Below, one piece after another: positions 1-11,419 of a DNA stretch of 64,000 nucleotides. The stretch is from Methanocaldococcus villosus KIN24-T80. Lineage in GTDB: Archaea > AGJL01 > Methanococci > Methanococcales > Methanocaldococcaceae. Position numbers and translations under genes: made by a program. Below the pieces are notes generated by a model that did no database searches, was not told the DNA's origin, and saw nothing but the letters and a program-made list of their open reading frames with translations. The stretch is from assembly GCF_000371805.1 (NCBI RefSeq), contig NZ_AQUK01000001.1:434001-498000 (forward strand), written 5' to 3'. Position 1 is the first letter of the stretch, and each line of letters begins with the position of its first letter.

Positions 1-132
1 AATAGATTTTGTAGTTACTGCTCCAGCTCCATTTATTGCAATCCTTTTTAAAGCTCCTGCATTATCTCCCATTATTCCACTAGCTAAAAATATTGGATTT
101 TTAAATTTTATACCACATAATTTTATTTCCAT
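1..132 (-). CDS. pyrD: Dihydroorotate dehydrogenase, N-terminal part (runs off left edge)
   Basis: Only the first 44 codons are present. They read as the opening strand and first helix of a class 1 dihydroorotate dehydrogenase: a MEIKLCGIKFKNP start, then LASGIMGD, then NGAGAVTTKS, the flavin-binding entry of the TIM barrel. The enzyme oxidises dihydroorotate in pyrimidine synthesis. The ATG at 130-132 follows a GGTGA ribosome-binding site and lies 4 bases after the stop of the methyltransferase upstream, so the two are probably co-transcribed. Completeness cannot be judged. Confidence 0.8.
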   Translation of the reverse strand, partial: MEIKLCGIKFKNPIFLASGIMGDNAGALKRIAINGAGAVTTKSI

Positions 133-136
133 TAGA

Positions 137-730
137 TCACCATTGTTTCTTACTTTTTAAAACCCTATACCCTCCTTTAATTTCCACTGTTTCTACATTT
201 CCAAAAATTTCTTCCATATAATTAGCTAAACTTTTAGCCCCTTGCTTCGTTCTAATAACAAGCCAAATTTCCCCACCATCTTTTAAATAATCTTTCCCCT
301 CCCCAATTATCCTATTTAGCACTTCTTTCCCCGCCCTTATTGGAGGATTTGTAATAATTTTATCAAATCTCTTATTTATATTGTTAAATAAATCACTATA
401 AACCACATCAATATATTTATCAGAAAGGTTATTTAATTTTATATTTTCTTTGGCCAATTTTAAAGCCCTTCTATTGATATCACTCATCAAAACTGACTTA
501 ACTTCATCAGCTAAAGCTATCCCTATAACACCATAACCACATCCTAAATCAAGAATTTCATCATTCTTATTAACTTCAACACTTTCAACCAATATTTTTG
601 TTCCTTTATCAATTTTATCACTAGAAAATACACCACTATCAGTTTTAAATTTTAATAACTTTCCTCTTAAGATATCTTCAATAATTTTTATATTTGATTT
701 TGTTGTTGGTTTTTCTGAAAAATAGTGCAT
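137..730 (-). CDS. Class I SAM-dependent methyltransferase, RsmC-like (MJ0882 type)
   Basis: A 197-residue Rossmann methyltransferase. Motif I is DLGCGYGVIGIAL (about residues 60-72), the acidic end of strand 2 is MSDINRRALKLA, and the catalytic motif is TNPPIRAG near residue 130, the NPPF/NPPI signature of RsmC-like N2-guanine or small-molecule methyltransferases. The short single-domain form matches the structurally known M. jannaschii MJ0882 protein. ATG follows GGTGAG. It is transcribed away from the cysteine desulfidase gene and leads into pyrD. The substrate (rRNA or a small molecule) is not evident from the sequence. Confidence 0.8.
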   Translation of the reverse strand: MHYFSEKPTTKSNIKIIEDILRGKLLKFKTDSGVFSSDKIDKGTKILVESVEVNKNDEILDLGCGYGVIGIALADEVKSVLMSDINRRALKLAKENIKLNNLSDKYIDVVYSDLFNNINKRFDKIITNPPIRAGKEVLNRIIGEGKDYLKDGGEIWLVIRTKQGAKSLANYMEEIFGNVETVEIKGGYRVLKSKKQW

Positions 731-786
731 ACTCTCACCATAATTTTTAATACTAAGAAATTAAAATAAAGTTATATTGTGAGATC

Positions 787-1880
787 ATGGTAATAGATGA
801 AGTTTTGAAAAATGAGATTTATAAATCTTTAGGTTGCACAGAGGTAGCTCTTATTGGGTATACAGTAGCAAAAGCCAAACCTAAAGACTTAAAAGAGATC
901 AAAGAGATAAAGTTAATTTTAGGAAAAAGTGTTTTTAAAAATGCTTTTTCTGTTGGTGTGCCAAATACAGGTAAGTTTGGAATTTTGCCAGCAGTTGTTG
1001 GGGGCTTGCTTGGAGAAAAAGAAAATGGATTAGAAATTTTTAGAGATATCGAATATGATGAAGAATTAGAAAATATTGTTAGGAACAGATTAAAAATAGA
1101 GGTTGTTAATAAGGATGTTTATTGCAGAGTAATTATAAATAAGATCTATGAAGCTGAATCTACATATTATTATAAGAGGGTTGATGATAAGTTAAAAGAA
1201 AAATTTAAAAGTTTAGACTTAAAAGATTTCTTAGATTATATAGATAATTTACCAAAAGATATAGAAGAACTCATAAAAGATGTTATAAAAACAAATAAAG
1301 AATTTGTTAATGGATTTTTAGATATTGATTTTGGAGATCTTAATAATATAATAAAAGCTACAGCTTCAGCAGTTTATAATAGAATGATGGGTTTTAATAA
1401 AGAAGCTTATGCCATTGCTGGTAGTGGAAATATGGGATTAATGGCTACATTGCCAATAATATTTTATGATAGGGAGAATAGAGAATTAATAAAGTCACTA
1501 GCCCTATCAGCATTAATAACAATATATGCCACTTATCACACATCCTACATATCTTCTATGTGTGGGTGTGTAAATAGAGGAGGATTAGGATGTGTATGTG
1601 GTTTAGCATACTATTTAAATAAAGATATAGAAAAAGCCATGAAAAGTTTTTTAGCCAACATAACAGGCATAATATGTGATGGAGGAAAACCATCATGTTC
1701 ATTAAAAATAGCTTCTGGGGTGTTTTCAGCATATTTATCATTATTCTATGAAACTAAGGATTATGAAGGTATCATTGGGAAAGATTTTAAAGAGTGTATT
1801 AAGAATTTAAGTGAAATAACAAAATCTATGAACTTAGAAGACAAAATAATAGAATTAATGTTAAAAAAAGATGTGAAATT

Positions 1881-1884
<4 letters not shown>
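787..1884 (+). CDS. L-cysteine desulfidase (4Fe-4S), CdsB family
   Basis: 365 residues of the serine-dehydratase-like cysteine desulfidase family, which converts L-cysteine to pyruvate, ammonia and sulfide through a [4Fe-4S] cluster. Conserved cysteines are visible in SLGCTE (residue 17), in the CGCVNRGGLGCVCG block near residue 260, and in CDGGKPSC near residue 300, the places where the family holds its cluster ligands. The ATG follows GTGAGATC. The stop overlaps the next gene by an ATGA, so a regulator is translationally coupled. In methanogens this family is linked to cysteine breakdown or sulfur mobilisation; no partner gene here settles which. Confidence 0.85.
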
Positions 1885-3267
<1,383 letters not shown>

Positions 3268-3271
3268 AAAC

Positions 3272-4690
3272 ATGAAAACATATATAGGAAAGATCCATTT
3301 AAAATGGTGTTATAATTGTAATCTCCCTATATTAGGGAAAAAATGTGATATATGTAATACTGAAGCTTTACCAGTTAAACTAACCCCTCCAGGGGATGCA
3401 AGGTTAGGGTTTAGGTATGATATTGATTTCATAAATGAATGCTTAGAAAGAGAGTTTGGAGCTAAAAGCATTGAAGATGGAATTATTTTATTAAATAAAC
3501 TTCCAGGCAATTTAGAAGCTTATGAAGTAATAGTGGATGGGATAGTTAAATATATTTTATATTACAATGAAGAGAAAGAAACTTGGAAAATAAAATTGAA
3601 ACTACATGGAGCTTATGACTTAATTGAGAAGGGAGCTAATAAAAGGATAGTAAAGATAAAAAATGACTTATTAAATATTTTAAAAGACAAATCAACACTT
3701 CTAAGACCAGGAATAATTGAAATTACTAATGATATAGAAAGAGGGGATGATGTTATCATAGTTAATGAAGATGAGAGAGTTGTAGGTGTAGGGTTAGCAA
3801 TGCTATCATCTAATGAGATAGAAAAGATAGAAAGAGGAAAAATAATAAAGGTTAGATTTTTTAATAAAAATTTCCAAAATAGAAAATTAGAGAGATATAA
3901 ATTAGAAGAGGCTTTAAATCTCATGATTGAGGCAAACAATAGTGTTATTTATAATTATGAAAAGAATGCTATAGGATTTATAAAAAACAGCTATGAAAAA
4001 ATAAAAAAGCCCGTAATTGTTGCATATTCAGGAGGAAAAGATAGTTTAGTCACATTAATATTAACACTTAAAGCATTAAAAAAAGAAAATGTTGAAGTTA
4101 TTTTTATTGACACAGGTTTAGAATTCCCTGAAACATTAAAAAATATTGAAGAAGTTGAAAATTTTTTCAATATTGAAATAAAGAGATTAGAAGCTGAGAA
4201 TTTCTGGGAAAAGATAAAAGAATATGGAATACCATCTAGAGATTATAGATGGTGCTCTGAAGTTTGTAAATTAAATCCTTTAAAAGAATATTTAAAAGAT
4301 AGAGAAGTATTGTCATTTGTTGGAATAAGAAAATATGAAAGCTTTAGTAGAGCTAAAAAAAGACTAATTTATAGGAATACTTATATAAAAAATCAAATAA
4401 ATGCTCTCCCAATATTCCATTGGACTGCTTTACATGTTTGGATATATATATTAAAAGAAGGGGCTCCTTACAATAAGCTGTATGAAAAAGGATTTGATAG
4501 GGTAGGGTGCTATATCTGCCCAGCTATGGAGTTAGGAGAGATGGATAGGGTAAGAAAATTATACCCTGAACTTTGGGAAAAATGGGAAAATGTTTTAAAA
4601 GAGTATGCTAATAAATATAAATTACCTGAAGATTGGATAAGAAAGGGGCTTTGGAGATGGAAAAAATTTCATCCAAAAGATATATGGTGA
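3272..4690 (+). CDS. PAPS reductase-like PP-loop protein with zinc ribbon and PUA-like domain
   Basis: I start it at ATG 3272 (472 residues), because the open frame upstream lies inside nep1. Domains in order: an N-terminal zinc ribbon (CYNC then CDIC, residues 13-35); a PUA-like RNA-binding module near 150-210 (GDDVIIVNEDERVVGVG); a PP-loop ATP pyrophosphatase core with AYSGGKDSLV near 255; and a C-terminal cysteine set (CSEVCK, CYICPAM) that could hold an Fe-S cluster. The fold is that of PAPS reductase, but a zinc ribbon plus a PUA module points to RNA sulfuration or another nucleotide chemistry rather than sulfate assimilation. The true substrate is unknown. Confidence 0.75.
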   Translation: MKTYIGKIHLKWCYNCNLPILGKKCDICNTEALPVKLTPPGDARLGFRYDIDFINECLEREFGAKSIEDGIILLNKLPGNLEAYEVIVDGIVKYILYYNEEKETWKIKLKLHGAYDLIEKGANKRIVKIKNDLLNILKDKSTLLRPGIIEITNDIERGDDVIIVNEDERVVGVGLAMLSSNEIEKIERGKIIKVRFFNKNFQNRKLERYKLEEALNLMIEANNSVIYNYEKNAIGFIKNSYEKIKKPVIVAYSGGKDSLVTLILTLKALKKENVEVIFIDTGLEFPETLKNIEEVENFFNIEIKRLEAENFWEKIKEYGIPSRDYRWCSEVCKLNPLKEYLKDREVLSFVGIRKYESFSRAKKRLIYRNTYIKNQINALPIFHWTALHVWIYILKEGAPYNKLYEKGFDRVGCYICPAMELGEMDRVRKLYPELWEKWENVLKEYANKYKLPEDWIRKGLWRWKKFHPKDIW

Positions 4691-4694
4691 AATA

Positions 4695-5312
4695 GTGAGA
4701 AGATTTATAGTTATATTGATAATAGCACTCATGTCAGGATGTATAAATATTCAATTTATGCCTCCACCATTAAATGATGATTTCTCATCATACAACCTAG
4801 GTGAAAAAGCCCCATTTGGACCTTGGAAAGTAAAAGGTAATGGAACATTTACAATAACTCCAATATTTTCAGAGGATAATAAAGTTATGAATAAAGTTGT
4901 TGAAGCTGAAGGAGATGGAATAATGTATGTTGATAGAAATTATACAAATTTTGTTTATTATATTGATATAAAAAGGAAAAAATTAATAGATTCTCCAAAG
5001 ATATACTTTAGGTTAAATGGTGATGCTACTGCTGGTTATTGTATTGTTGTAGAACCATTTGATAGAGGCTACAAATTATACAAATTCAATGGTACTAAAT
5101 GGGTGTTGTTAAATCAAACTTACAATGCTGCCCCAGCTGAGGTGTCATTTTTTAGATATATGGTAATAGCTAATGGTAATAAGATAACATTTAAAGTTAA
5201 TGCATATACTTATATAACATATATTGATAAAAATCCAATATTAGAGGGAGGTATAGGATTTGGAGGACAAGGTTATTTTGATAATGTGAGAGTAGAACCA
5301 TTAGAAGAGTAG
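4695..5312 (+). CDS. Putative exported lipoprotein, jelly-roll-like domain
   Basis: 205 residues from a GTG start 4 bases after the previous stop. The N-terminus has two arginines, a hydrophobic stretch (FIVILIIALM) and a lipobox-like SGC with Cys16, so it is probably exported and lipid-anchored. The body, DDFSSYNLGEKAPFGPWKVKGNG through GGIGFGGQGYFDNVRVEP, resembles the beta-sandwich of concanavalin-like or DUF1080-type domains, which end in a similar GFGG..YFDNVRV motif. A carbohydrate-binding or surface role is inference. It sits inside a run of cytoplasmic genes and may be carried along by operon structure only. Confidence 0.6.
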   Translation: MRRFIVILIIALMSGCINIQFMPPPLNDDFSSYNLGEKAPFGPWKVKGNGTFTITPIFSEDNKVMNKVVEAEGDGIMYVDRNYTNFVYYIDIKRKKLIDSPKIYFRLNGDATAGYCIVVEPFDRGYKLYKFNGTKWVLLNQTYNAAPAEVSFFRYMVIANGNKITFKVNAYTYITYIDKNPILEGGIGFGGQGYFDNVRVEPLEE

Positions 5313-6020
5313 ATGTATATGGATGATAGAGAGTGGGAAAAGATATACAATAAAATTATTGAGGATTTTAATTTTGATAAAGAAAAAGATGTTGAAGCAG
5401 CTAAAATATTAAGTTCTTTTTTTAAAGAAAAACCTGATGTTAAGATATTAGAAAAGATGATTAAAGGTAAAGAAGTTTTTATTTTTGGGGCAGGTCCATC
5501 ATTAAAGAGACATGTAAAGATATTGAAAAATATAAAAAAATGTCAGCCAATAATTGTTGCTGATGGGGCATGTAAAGCTTTTTTAGAAGAAGGTATAATC
5601 CCTGATATAATAGTATCTGATTTGGATGGAGATATTGAAAGTTTAATAGAGTGCAATAAAAAGGGTGCAATAGTAGTTTTGCATGCACATGGGGATAATA
5701 TTGATAAGATAAAGAAATACTTCCACAAATTAAAAAATGTTATTCCTACAACACAGATTCCAGAATATAAAAAATATAAATTATATAACTTTTATGGTTT
5801 CACTGATGGTGATAGATGTTGCTACTTAGCATATTATTTTAAAGCCAAAAAATTAATATTAGGTGGGATGGATTTTGGGGAATATGTAACAAAATATTCT
5901 AGACCAGAAATAAAAGGAGAAATAGAAAAAGCTGATAACATAAAAGCAAAAAAATTGAGGTATGCAGAGTATCTGATTAATCTATTGAAAGATAAAATAG
6001 AGATTGTATTTTTACCATAA
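5313..6020 (+). CDS. mptE: 6-hydroxymethyl-7,8-dihydropterin pyrophosphokinase MptE (DUF115)
   Basis: 235 residues of the archaeal MptE/DUF115 family, which makes the diphosphate of 6-hydroxymethyl-dihydropterin for tetrahydromethanopterin. Conserved features are FIFGAGPSLKRHVK (about residue 53), IIVADGACKAFLEEGIIPDIIVSDLDGD (the catalytic acidic loop), and VVLHAHGDN. ATG 5319 (MDDREW) is an equally possible start; neither has a strong ribosome-binding site. The 3' end overlaps the convergent bioF by 9 bases. M. jannaschii MJ1634 is the characterised relative. Confidence 0.88.
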   Translation: MYMDDREWEKIYNKIIEDFNFDKEKDVEAAKILSSFFKEKPDVKILEKMIKGKEVFIFGAGPSLKRHVKILKNIKKCQPIIVADGACKAFLEEGIIPDIIVSDLDGDIESLIECNKKGAIVVLHAHGDNIDKIKKYFHKLKNVIPTTQIPEYKKYKLYNFYGFTDGDRCCYLAYYFKAKKLILGGMDFGEYVTKYSRPEIKGEIEKADNIKAKKLRYAEYLINLLKDKIEIVFLP

Positions 6021-7112
6021 TTCTTTAATTTTTTCACATAGTATAATAAAATCTTCCTTCATATGTTCTACATTTATACTTATTCTAATTCTTTCACTCC
6101 CTTTGGGTACAGTAGGGTATCTTATGGGAATGCAAAAAATATTATTTTTTATTAAATACTCTGCTATCTTAACAGTCTTATCTCTAAAAATAAATGGATA
6201 AATTGGAGTTTCATTTTCCCTATTAATGAAGTTATATGATTTAAATATTTTATTTGCCAAATTTATATTCTTTTTTAACTTCTTAACAACTTTGCCCTCT
6301 TCTATTATTTCTATAGCCTTTATTGCAGCTTCAACTATGGCTGGAGGTAGTGCTGTTGTAAATATAAAACTCCTTGAAGTATTTATTAAATAATCTTTTA
6401 GCTCCTCTACTCCACAAACACATCCTCCTAAACATCCAATAGCTTTTGATAATGTAACTATAATAATAATATTATCATCTGGTTTGATATTAAAATACTC
6501 TAAAGCCCCTTTTCCATTCCCTAAAACACCTGTTGCATGTGCATCATCTAATATTAACACTGCCCCAAAATCATCAGCTATCTTTTTTAATTCATTTAAA
6601 GGAGCTATATCACCATCCATACTAAAAACGGAGTCAGTTATAATGAAAATATTATTATAATTTTTATAGTTTTTTTCTAATAAATCTAAAAGATGATTTG
6701 TATCACAGTGTTTGTAAATTAACCTGTCAGCTTTACTTAATCTACAACCATCTATTATTGATGCATGATTAAGTTCATCACTTAAAATTAGATCTCCTTT
6801 CTTACAAATTGCAGATATTGATAGATTAGCCATATAACCAGTTGGATATAATAAAGAGCTTTCTGTTCCTTTAAATTTAGCCATTTTTTCTTCTAACTTT
6901 TCATGATTTATATTTCCTGAAGTTAATCTTGATCCTGTTGAGCCTACACCATATTTAGCTCCATTTTTAAGAGCTTCAATTACTTCAGGATGTTTTGATA
7001 AACATAAATAATCATTAGATGAAAAATTTATTCCTTTAACCTTTCTTAGTTCCCTATACAAGTTGTTATCTTTAATTTTATCAATTTCTTTTTTTAATAC
7101 TTCTCTAAACAT
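6012..7112 (-). CDS. bioF: 8-amino-7-oxononanoate synthase-like PLP enzyme (biotin pathway)
   Basis: 366 residues of the alpha-oxoamine synthase branch of fold-type I PLP enzymes. Signatures are YLCLSKHPEV, GSTGSRLTSGN (the glycine-rich PLP cup), DELNHASIIDG, LDDAHATGVLG, and TLSKAIGCLGG with the Schiff-base lysine. This fits condensation of pimeloyl thioester with alanine in biotin synthesis. The C-terminus IPIRYPTVPKGSERIRISI is typical of the family. Glycine C-acetyltransferase is the main alternative. No other bio genes are nearby. The gene overlaps UPF0254 upstream by 19 bases, so the three minus-strand genes from 8997 downward are one unit. Confidence 0.82.
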   Translation of the reverse strand: MFREVLKKEIDKIKDNNLYRELRKVKGINFSSNDYLCLSKHPEVIEALKNGAKYGVGSTGSRLTSGNINHEKLEEKMAKFKGTESSLLYPTGYMANLSISAICKKGDLILSDELNHASIIDGCRLSKADRLIYKHCDTNHLLDLLEKNYKNYNNIFIITDSVFSMDGDIAPLNELKKIADDFGAVLILDDAHATGVLGNGKGALEYFNIKPDDNIIIIVTLSKAIGCLGGCVCGVEELKDYLINTSRSFIFTTALPPAIVEAAIKAIEIIEEGKVVKKLKKNINLANKIFKSYNFINRENETPIYPFIFRDKTVKIAEYLIKNNIFCIPIRYPTVPKGSERIRISINVEHMKEDFIILCEKIKELW

Positions 7113-7600
7113 TTTTTCACAATTTCTAAGACCTTCTTTATCCCTTTCTCTATTCCATCTTTTTGTCTCTCTTTAACATTTTCAAATGTTAATAAGTTAG
7201 CATAAACATCTGTTGTAAATAGATAACACTTATCAGCTATTATACAAATAGCCCCTCTACCTACACCAGCTGTTGAAGCTAAAGCAATATCAGGATTTAA
7301 TTTATCTTTTAAAGATTCAGCTATTTTTTTAGCAACAGCTAAATCATTTTTTTCAGAATAGGCTTTGGCATATTTATAATAATAATCTGGTTTAGGTAAA
7401 GAGATATTGAAAAGTTTTTCAATTGCATAAATAGAGGGTAGAAACATAGAACACAATACCTTAACATTTTTCACAATTTTTAAATCTTCTTCAGAGAAAA
7501 GGTATTTATATTCAAACTCTTCATAACCAGATGCTGCCTTATGAATGCTCAACCCTATCTTACCATGTGTGAAGCATTCAGCTGTTGCTAATGTTATCAT
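7094..7600 (-). CDS. UPF0254 family protein, function unknown
   Basis: I choose the ATG at 7600 (MITLATAECFTHG), about 9 bases after an AAGGA site inside the end of the preceding gene; an ATG 9 bases further upstream sits directly against that site. 168 residues match the UPF0254 family of methanogens: the opening TLATAECFTHGKIG, a central NPDIALASTAGVGRGAICI and the following TTDVYANLL. No catalytic motif is evident. The family is largely confined to methanogens. It lies between an RCK-DHH phosphoesterase and bioF; no function follows from this. Confidence 0.7.
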   Translation of the reverse strand: MITLATAECFTHGKIGLSIHKAASGYEEFEYKYLFSEEDLKIVKNVKVLCSMFLPSIYAIEKLFNISLPKPDYYYKYAKAYSEKNDLAVAKKIAESLKDKLNPDIALASTAGVGRGAICIIADKCYLFTTDVYANLLTFENVKERQKDGIEKGIKKVLEIVKKCLEKY

Positions 7601-7605
7601 ATAAA

Positions 7606-8997
7606 TCATTCCTTCTCTTTTATTCCAATAACTTCTAATATTTTTGCTTTTATAGCTTCTTCTACAAGTTTTCTTAAAGCCTCCTTATCAGAAACTGCTT
7701 TAAATATTCCTAACTCTATTCTTGCTCCAGCAGCAGTTTGATGTCCTCCTCCACCAAAAGCCTTTTTTAAAATTTCCCCTAAGTTTAATCTAACATCTTT
7801 AGTCCTTGCAGATATCTCTATATAATCTCCAACAATACCAAATACAAAAGTTGTAGAAATTCCTTCCATTTTTAATAAAAAGTCAGCTGCCTTTGGTAAG
7901 GCATCCCTATTTGTTATTTCTCCAACATATGATAAAGCAATATTTCCTTTAACTACTTGCCTATTTATTATAGCCTTAGCTATTACTTCCATAATCTCTG
8001 TAGAAATTTCAGGATTTTCTATCATTTCTAAAATTGTTGTATCAATATAACTCTGCAAATATGCTGCACATTCAAAATCAAACCTTGTAACCCCTCTTTT
8101 AAAATTATTTGTATCTGATTCAATACCATAAAATAGAGCTGTAGCTAATTTCCTTGATGGTTCCATATTTAGCTCTTTTAAATAATTTGTTAATATTGAT
8201 GATGTAGCCCCAACATTTAAAATATCTTTATAATCAGCCTCTAAATCTCCATTTGCATGATGATCAATAATAATATCTAATTTTTCTACTTCCATTGGTA
8301 ACTGTTTAGAAGATGAGAAATCCACTGCAGCAATAATACAATAATCATCTATATTTATTTGATCTATAGATAGGAGATTTACCTCTAATAAATTTACCAT
8401 AGTTTTATTTTCATCATACCCAATATTCCCCCCATATCCAATATCCGCCTCTACATCCCACTTTTCACATATTGTCTTTAATGCCATAGCACTTGCTATA
8501 GCATCAGGATCAGGATTTATATGTGTTAATATTAACATCTTTTTTCCATTACACTTTTTCTTTTTCTCTAATATTATTGATTTTAATTTCATTAATTTTC
8601 TTTTTAATTTTGCATTATCTACTTCATTAGCTATATCTTTAGCACCACTTTCTAATATATTAACTATTTTATCAATATTCAAACCACTATAAAGTTCAGG
8701 ATATCCTTGCACTGCTCTAGCTATTTTATATGAATTTGGACTAAGCTCACAAACCTTCTCAGCTATATTTCTATTAACTTCTGAGTTTGTTAATATTAAA
8801 ACTATATCAGCATTTTCTATATTAGCCTTTTTTAATGTTTCCTCTTCAGTAGCATCTCCCACTACAACTTTTATATTCTCTTTAATTAGATCATCAATAT
8901 CTTCAATCTGTTTATCAATTATTGTTATGGGTTCTTTGTTTTTTATAAAATTAACAACTTTTCTTCCAAAAGAACCAAAACCTATAACTACTATCAT
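7606..8997 (-). CDS. DHH-family phosphoesterase with N-terminal RCK/TrkA-N domain
   Basis: 463 residues from ATG 8997, preceded by GTGGT; an in-frame GTG lies 9 bases upstream. Residues 1-110 are a Rossmann RCK domain (IVVIGFGSFGRKV, VVVGDATEEETLKKANI). Residues 150-340 are a DHH phosphoesterase core (THINPDPDAIASAMAL, AAVDFSS, IIDHHANGD). Residues 360-440 are DHHA1 with its nucleotide-binding GGGGHQTAAGARI. Relatives hydrolyse c-di-AMP, pAp or short RNA. The RCK domain suggests a nucleotide or ion sensor controls the phosphodiesterase; c-di-AMP turnover is the most attractive reading, but it is inference. Confidence 0.78.
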   Translation of the reverse strand: MIVVIGFGSFGRKVVNFIKNKEPITIIDKQIEDIDDLIKENIKVVVGDATEEETLKKANIENADIVLILTNSEVNRNIAEKVCELSPNSYKIARAVQGYPELYSGLNIDKIVNILESGAKDIANEVDNAKLKRKLMKLKSIILEKKKKCNGKKMLILTHINPDPDAIASAMALKTICEKWDVEADIGYGGNIGYDENKTMVNLLEVNLLSIDQINIDDYCIIAAVDFSSSKQLPMEVEKLDIIIDHHANGDLEADYKDILNVGATSSILTNYLKELNMEPSRKLATALFYGIESDTNNFKRGVTRFDFECAAYLQSYIDTTILEMIENPEISTEIMEVIAKAIINRQVVKGNIALSYVGEITNRDALPKAADFLLKMEGISTTFVFGIVGDYIEISARTKDVRLNLGEILKKAFGGGGHQTAAGARIELGIFKAVSDKEALRKLVEEAIKAKILEVIGIKEKE

Positions 8998-9109
8998 ATT
9001 TACCACTTAAAACTTTTGAGAGTTATTTTTAATTAAAAAAGAGTGTAAAGTATAATATATATATTTTGCTTCGAAATATTTATTAAAAACTTTTTGAAGA
9101 TGATGTGAT

Positions 9110-11419
9110 ATGATAGATGCTTTAATTGATGCTACATATAAAGGTAATGAAAGAGCTATAATTTATTTGTATCTAATAAACACCATTCTTAAAGACAAAG
9201 AATTCAAACCTTATTTTTATGTAGAATTAAATAAAGATGAAATAGATGAAGAAGATATAGAGAATTTAAAAGCTTTTTTATTAAAAAAAGATTTATTAAA
9301 ATTTGTTGATAATATAGAAGTGGTTAAAAAGAGGATTTTAAAAAAAGAAAAGAATGTATTGAAGATTATATCAACATACCCTAAACATGTACCAAAACTA
9401 AGGAAAGTAAAAGAAATAGCTAAAGAGATTTATGAACATGATATTCCATTTGTTAAAAGGTATATGATTGATAATGATATTCCCCCAATGACATATTTTG
9501 ATTTTGAAAAGAAAAAAATTGTTAGTAATGAAATTCCTAAAATTAAGATGGTTGCATTTGATATAGAAGTTTCTGCTGAAGGTGAGCCTGATTATAGAAA
9601 AAATCCTATAATTATGGCAAGTTTTTGGGATGGAGAAGGGAAAGTTATAACTTATAAAGACTTTAACCATGAAAATGTTATTAAAGTGAAAGATGAAAGA
9701 GAATTAATAATAAAGATTATTGAAACATTGGGAAAATATGATATAATATTTACCTATAATGGAGATAATTTTGATTTTCCATATTTAAAGAAAAGAGCAG
9801 AAGTTTATGGAATAAAATTAAAATTAGGAAGAGAAGGGGAAGAGGTGAGGATAAAAAGAGCAGCAAATGGTTATCAATCATACATCCCAGGAAGGGTACA
9901 TATTGATTTATATCCAATAGCAAGAAGGTTATTAAAACTTACAAAATACAGTTTAGAAGATGTTGTCTATGCTCTTTTTGGTATTGAAAAATTAAAAATT
10001 GGTCATGAGAATATAAGACTGTTTTGGGAAGATAAAGATAAGATTTTAATTGAATATTCTTTACAGGATGCAAAATACACATACAAGCTTGGAGAATATT
10101 TTTTACCATTAGAAGTCATGTTTAGCAGGATTGTTAATCAGAATATATTTTCAATAACTAGAATGACTTCGGGGCAGATGGTTGAATATCTGTTGATGAA
10201 AATGGCTTATAAAGAAAATATGATTGTTCCTAATAAGCCTGATGAAGAAGAATATAAAAGAAGGGTGAATGAGAGCTATGAAGGAGGATATGTTAAAGCA
10301 GAAAAAGGAATGTTTAATGATATAGTTTATTTTGACTTCAGATCTTTATACCCATCAATAATCATAACCTACAATATAAGCCCTGACACTATAGACTGTG
10401 ATTGTTGCAATGGAGAAAAAATACTTAACCATCATTTTTGCAAAAAGAGAGAAGGGTTAATTCCAAAAACATTAAAAGGATTAATAAAAAGGAGAATTGA
10501 AGTAAAAAAAAGAATGAATGAAGTCAGTGATGAAGAAAAGAAGCTTTTAGATTATGAACAACAGTCATTAAAAATTTTAGCAAATAGCCATTATGGTTAT
10601 TTAGCATATCCAAGAGCAAGATTTTATAGTAAAGAGTGTGCTGAAGTTGTTACATACTTAGGAAGAAAATACATATTAATGACTGTTGAAGAAGCTGAAA
10701 AATTTGGATTTAAAGTTGTATATATAGATACTGATGGTTTCTATGCTATTTATAAAGAAAAAATTGAAAAAAATGAATTAATAGAAAAAGCTAAAGAGTT
10801 TATTAAATATATTAATGAAAGGCTTCCTGGAAATATGGAGTTAGAGTTTGAAGGTTATTATAAAAGAGGTATTTTTATAACAAAGAAAAAGTATGCTTTA
10901 GTTGATGATAATAATAGAATAATAATAAAAGGGTTAGAATTTGTAAGAAGAGATTGGGCAAATATTGCTAAAACCACACAAAAAAAGGTTTTAGAAGCTT
11001 TGCTTATAGAAGGAGATATTGAGAAAGCTAAAAATATTATTAAAGAAATTATAAAAGAGTTAAGAGAAGGTAAAATTAAGAAAGAAGATCTTATAATATA
11101 TACACAAATTACAAAGGATATTAAAGAATATAAAACAACTGCTCCTCATATTGAGTTAGCCAAAAGGTTAATTAGAGAGGGTAAGAAAGTCAATGTAGGA
11201 GATGTTATAGGATATATTATAGTGAAAGGAGCTAAGTCAATAAGTGAGAGAGCCAAATTACCAGAAGAGGTAGATATAAAAGATGTTGATATCAACTACT
11301 ATATAGATAATCAAATATTACCACCAATATTAAGAGTTATGGAAGCTGTTGGAGTTTCTAAGAATGAATTAAAAAAAGATGGAAAACAAATCACATTAGA
11401 TAGCTTTTTTAAAACATAG
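9110..11419 (+). CDS. polB: Family B replicative DNA polymerase, intein-free
   Basis: 769 residues. Exonuclease motif I is FDIEVSAEG (about residue 150), Exo II is [13 protein letters not shown], and Exo III is YSLQDAKYT. Polymerase motif A is [15 protein letters not shown] (about 405), motif B is [19 protein letters not shown] (about 490), and motif C is YIDTDGFYA (about 540). The C-terminus [10 protein letters not shown] is a PIP box for PCNA. Motifs A and C, where the M. jannaschii enzyme carries inteins, are uninterrupted. Upstream, TTCGAAAT-type BRE/TATA sequences at about 9051-9085 provide a promoter. The 3' end overlaps the convergent lysS by 11 bases. Confidence 0.95.
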   Translation: MIDALIDATYKGNERAIIYLYLINTILKDKEFKPYFYVELNKDEIDEEDIENLKAFLLKKDLLKFVDNIEVVKKRILKKEKNVLKIISTYPKHVPKLRKVKEIAKEIYEHDIPFVKRYMIDNDIPPMTYFDFEKKKIVSNEIPKIKMVAFDIEVSAEGEPDYRKNPIIMASFWDGEGKVITYKDFNHENVIKVKDERELIIKIIETLGKYDIIFTYNGDNFDFPYLKKRAEVYGIKLKLGREGEEVRIKRAANGYQSYIPGRVHIDLYPIARRLLKLTKYSLEDVVYALFGIEKLKIGHENIRLFWEDKDKILIEYSLQDAKYTYKLGEYFLPLEVMFSRIVNQNIFSITRMTSGQMVEYLLMKMAYKENMIVPNKPDEEEYKRRVNESYEGGYVKAEKGMFNDIVYFDFRSLYPSIIITYNISPDTIDCDCCNGEKILNHHFCKKREGLIPKTLKGLIKRRIEVKKRMNEVSDEEKKLLDYEQQSLKILANSHYGYLAYPRARFYSKECAEVVTYLGRKYILMTVEEAEKFGFKVVYIDTDGFYAIYKEKIEKNELIEKAKEFIKYINERLPGNMELEFEGYYKRGIFITKKKYALVDDNNRIIIKGLEFVRRDWANIAKTTQKKVLEALLIEGDIEKAKNIIKEIIKELREGKIKKEDLIIYTQITKDIKEYKTTAPHIELAKRLIREGKKVNVGDVIGYIIVKGAKSISERAKLPEEVDIKDVDINYYIDNQILPPILRVMEAVGVSKNELKKDGKQITLDSFFKT

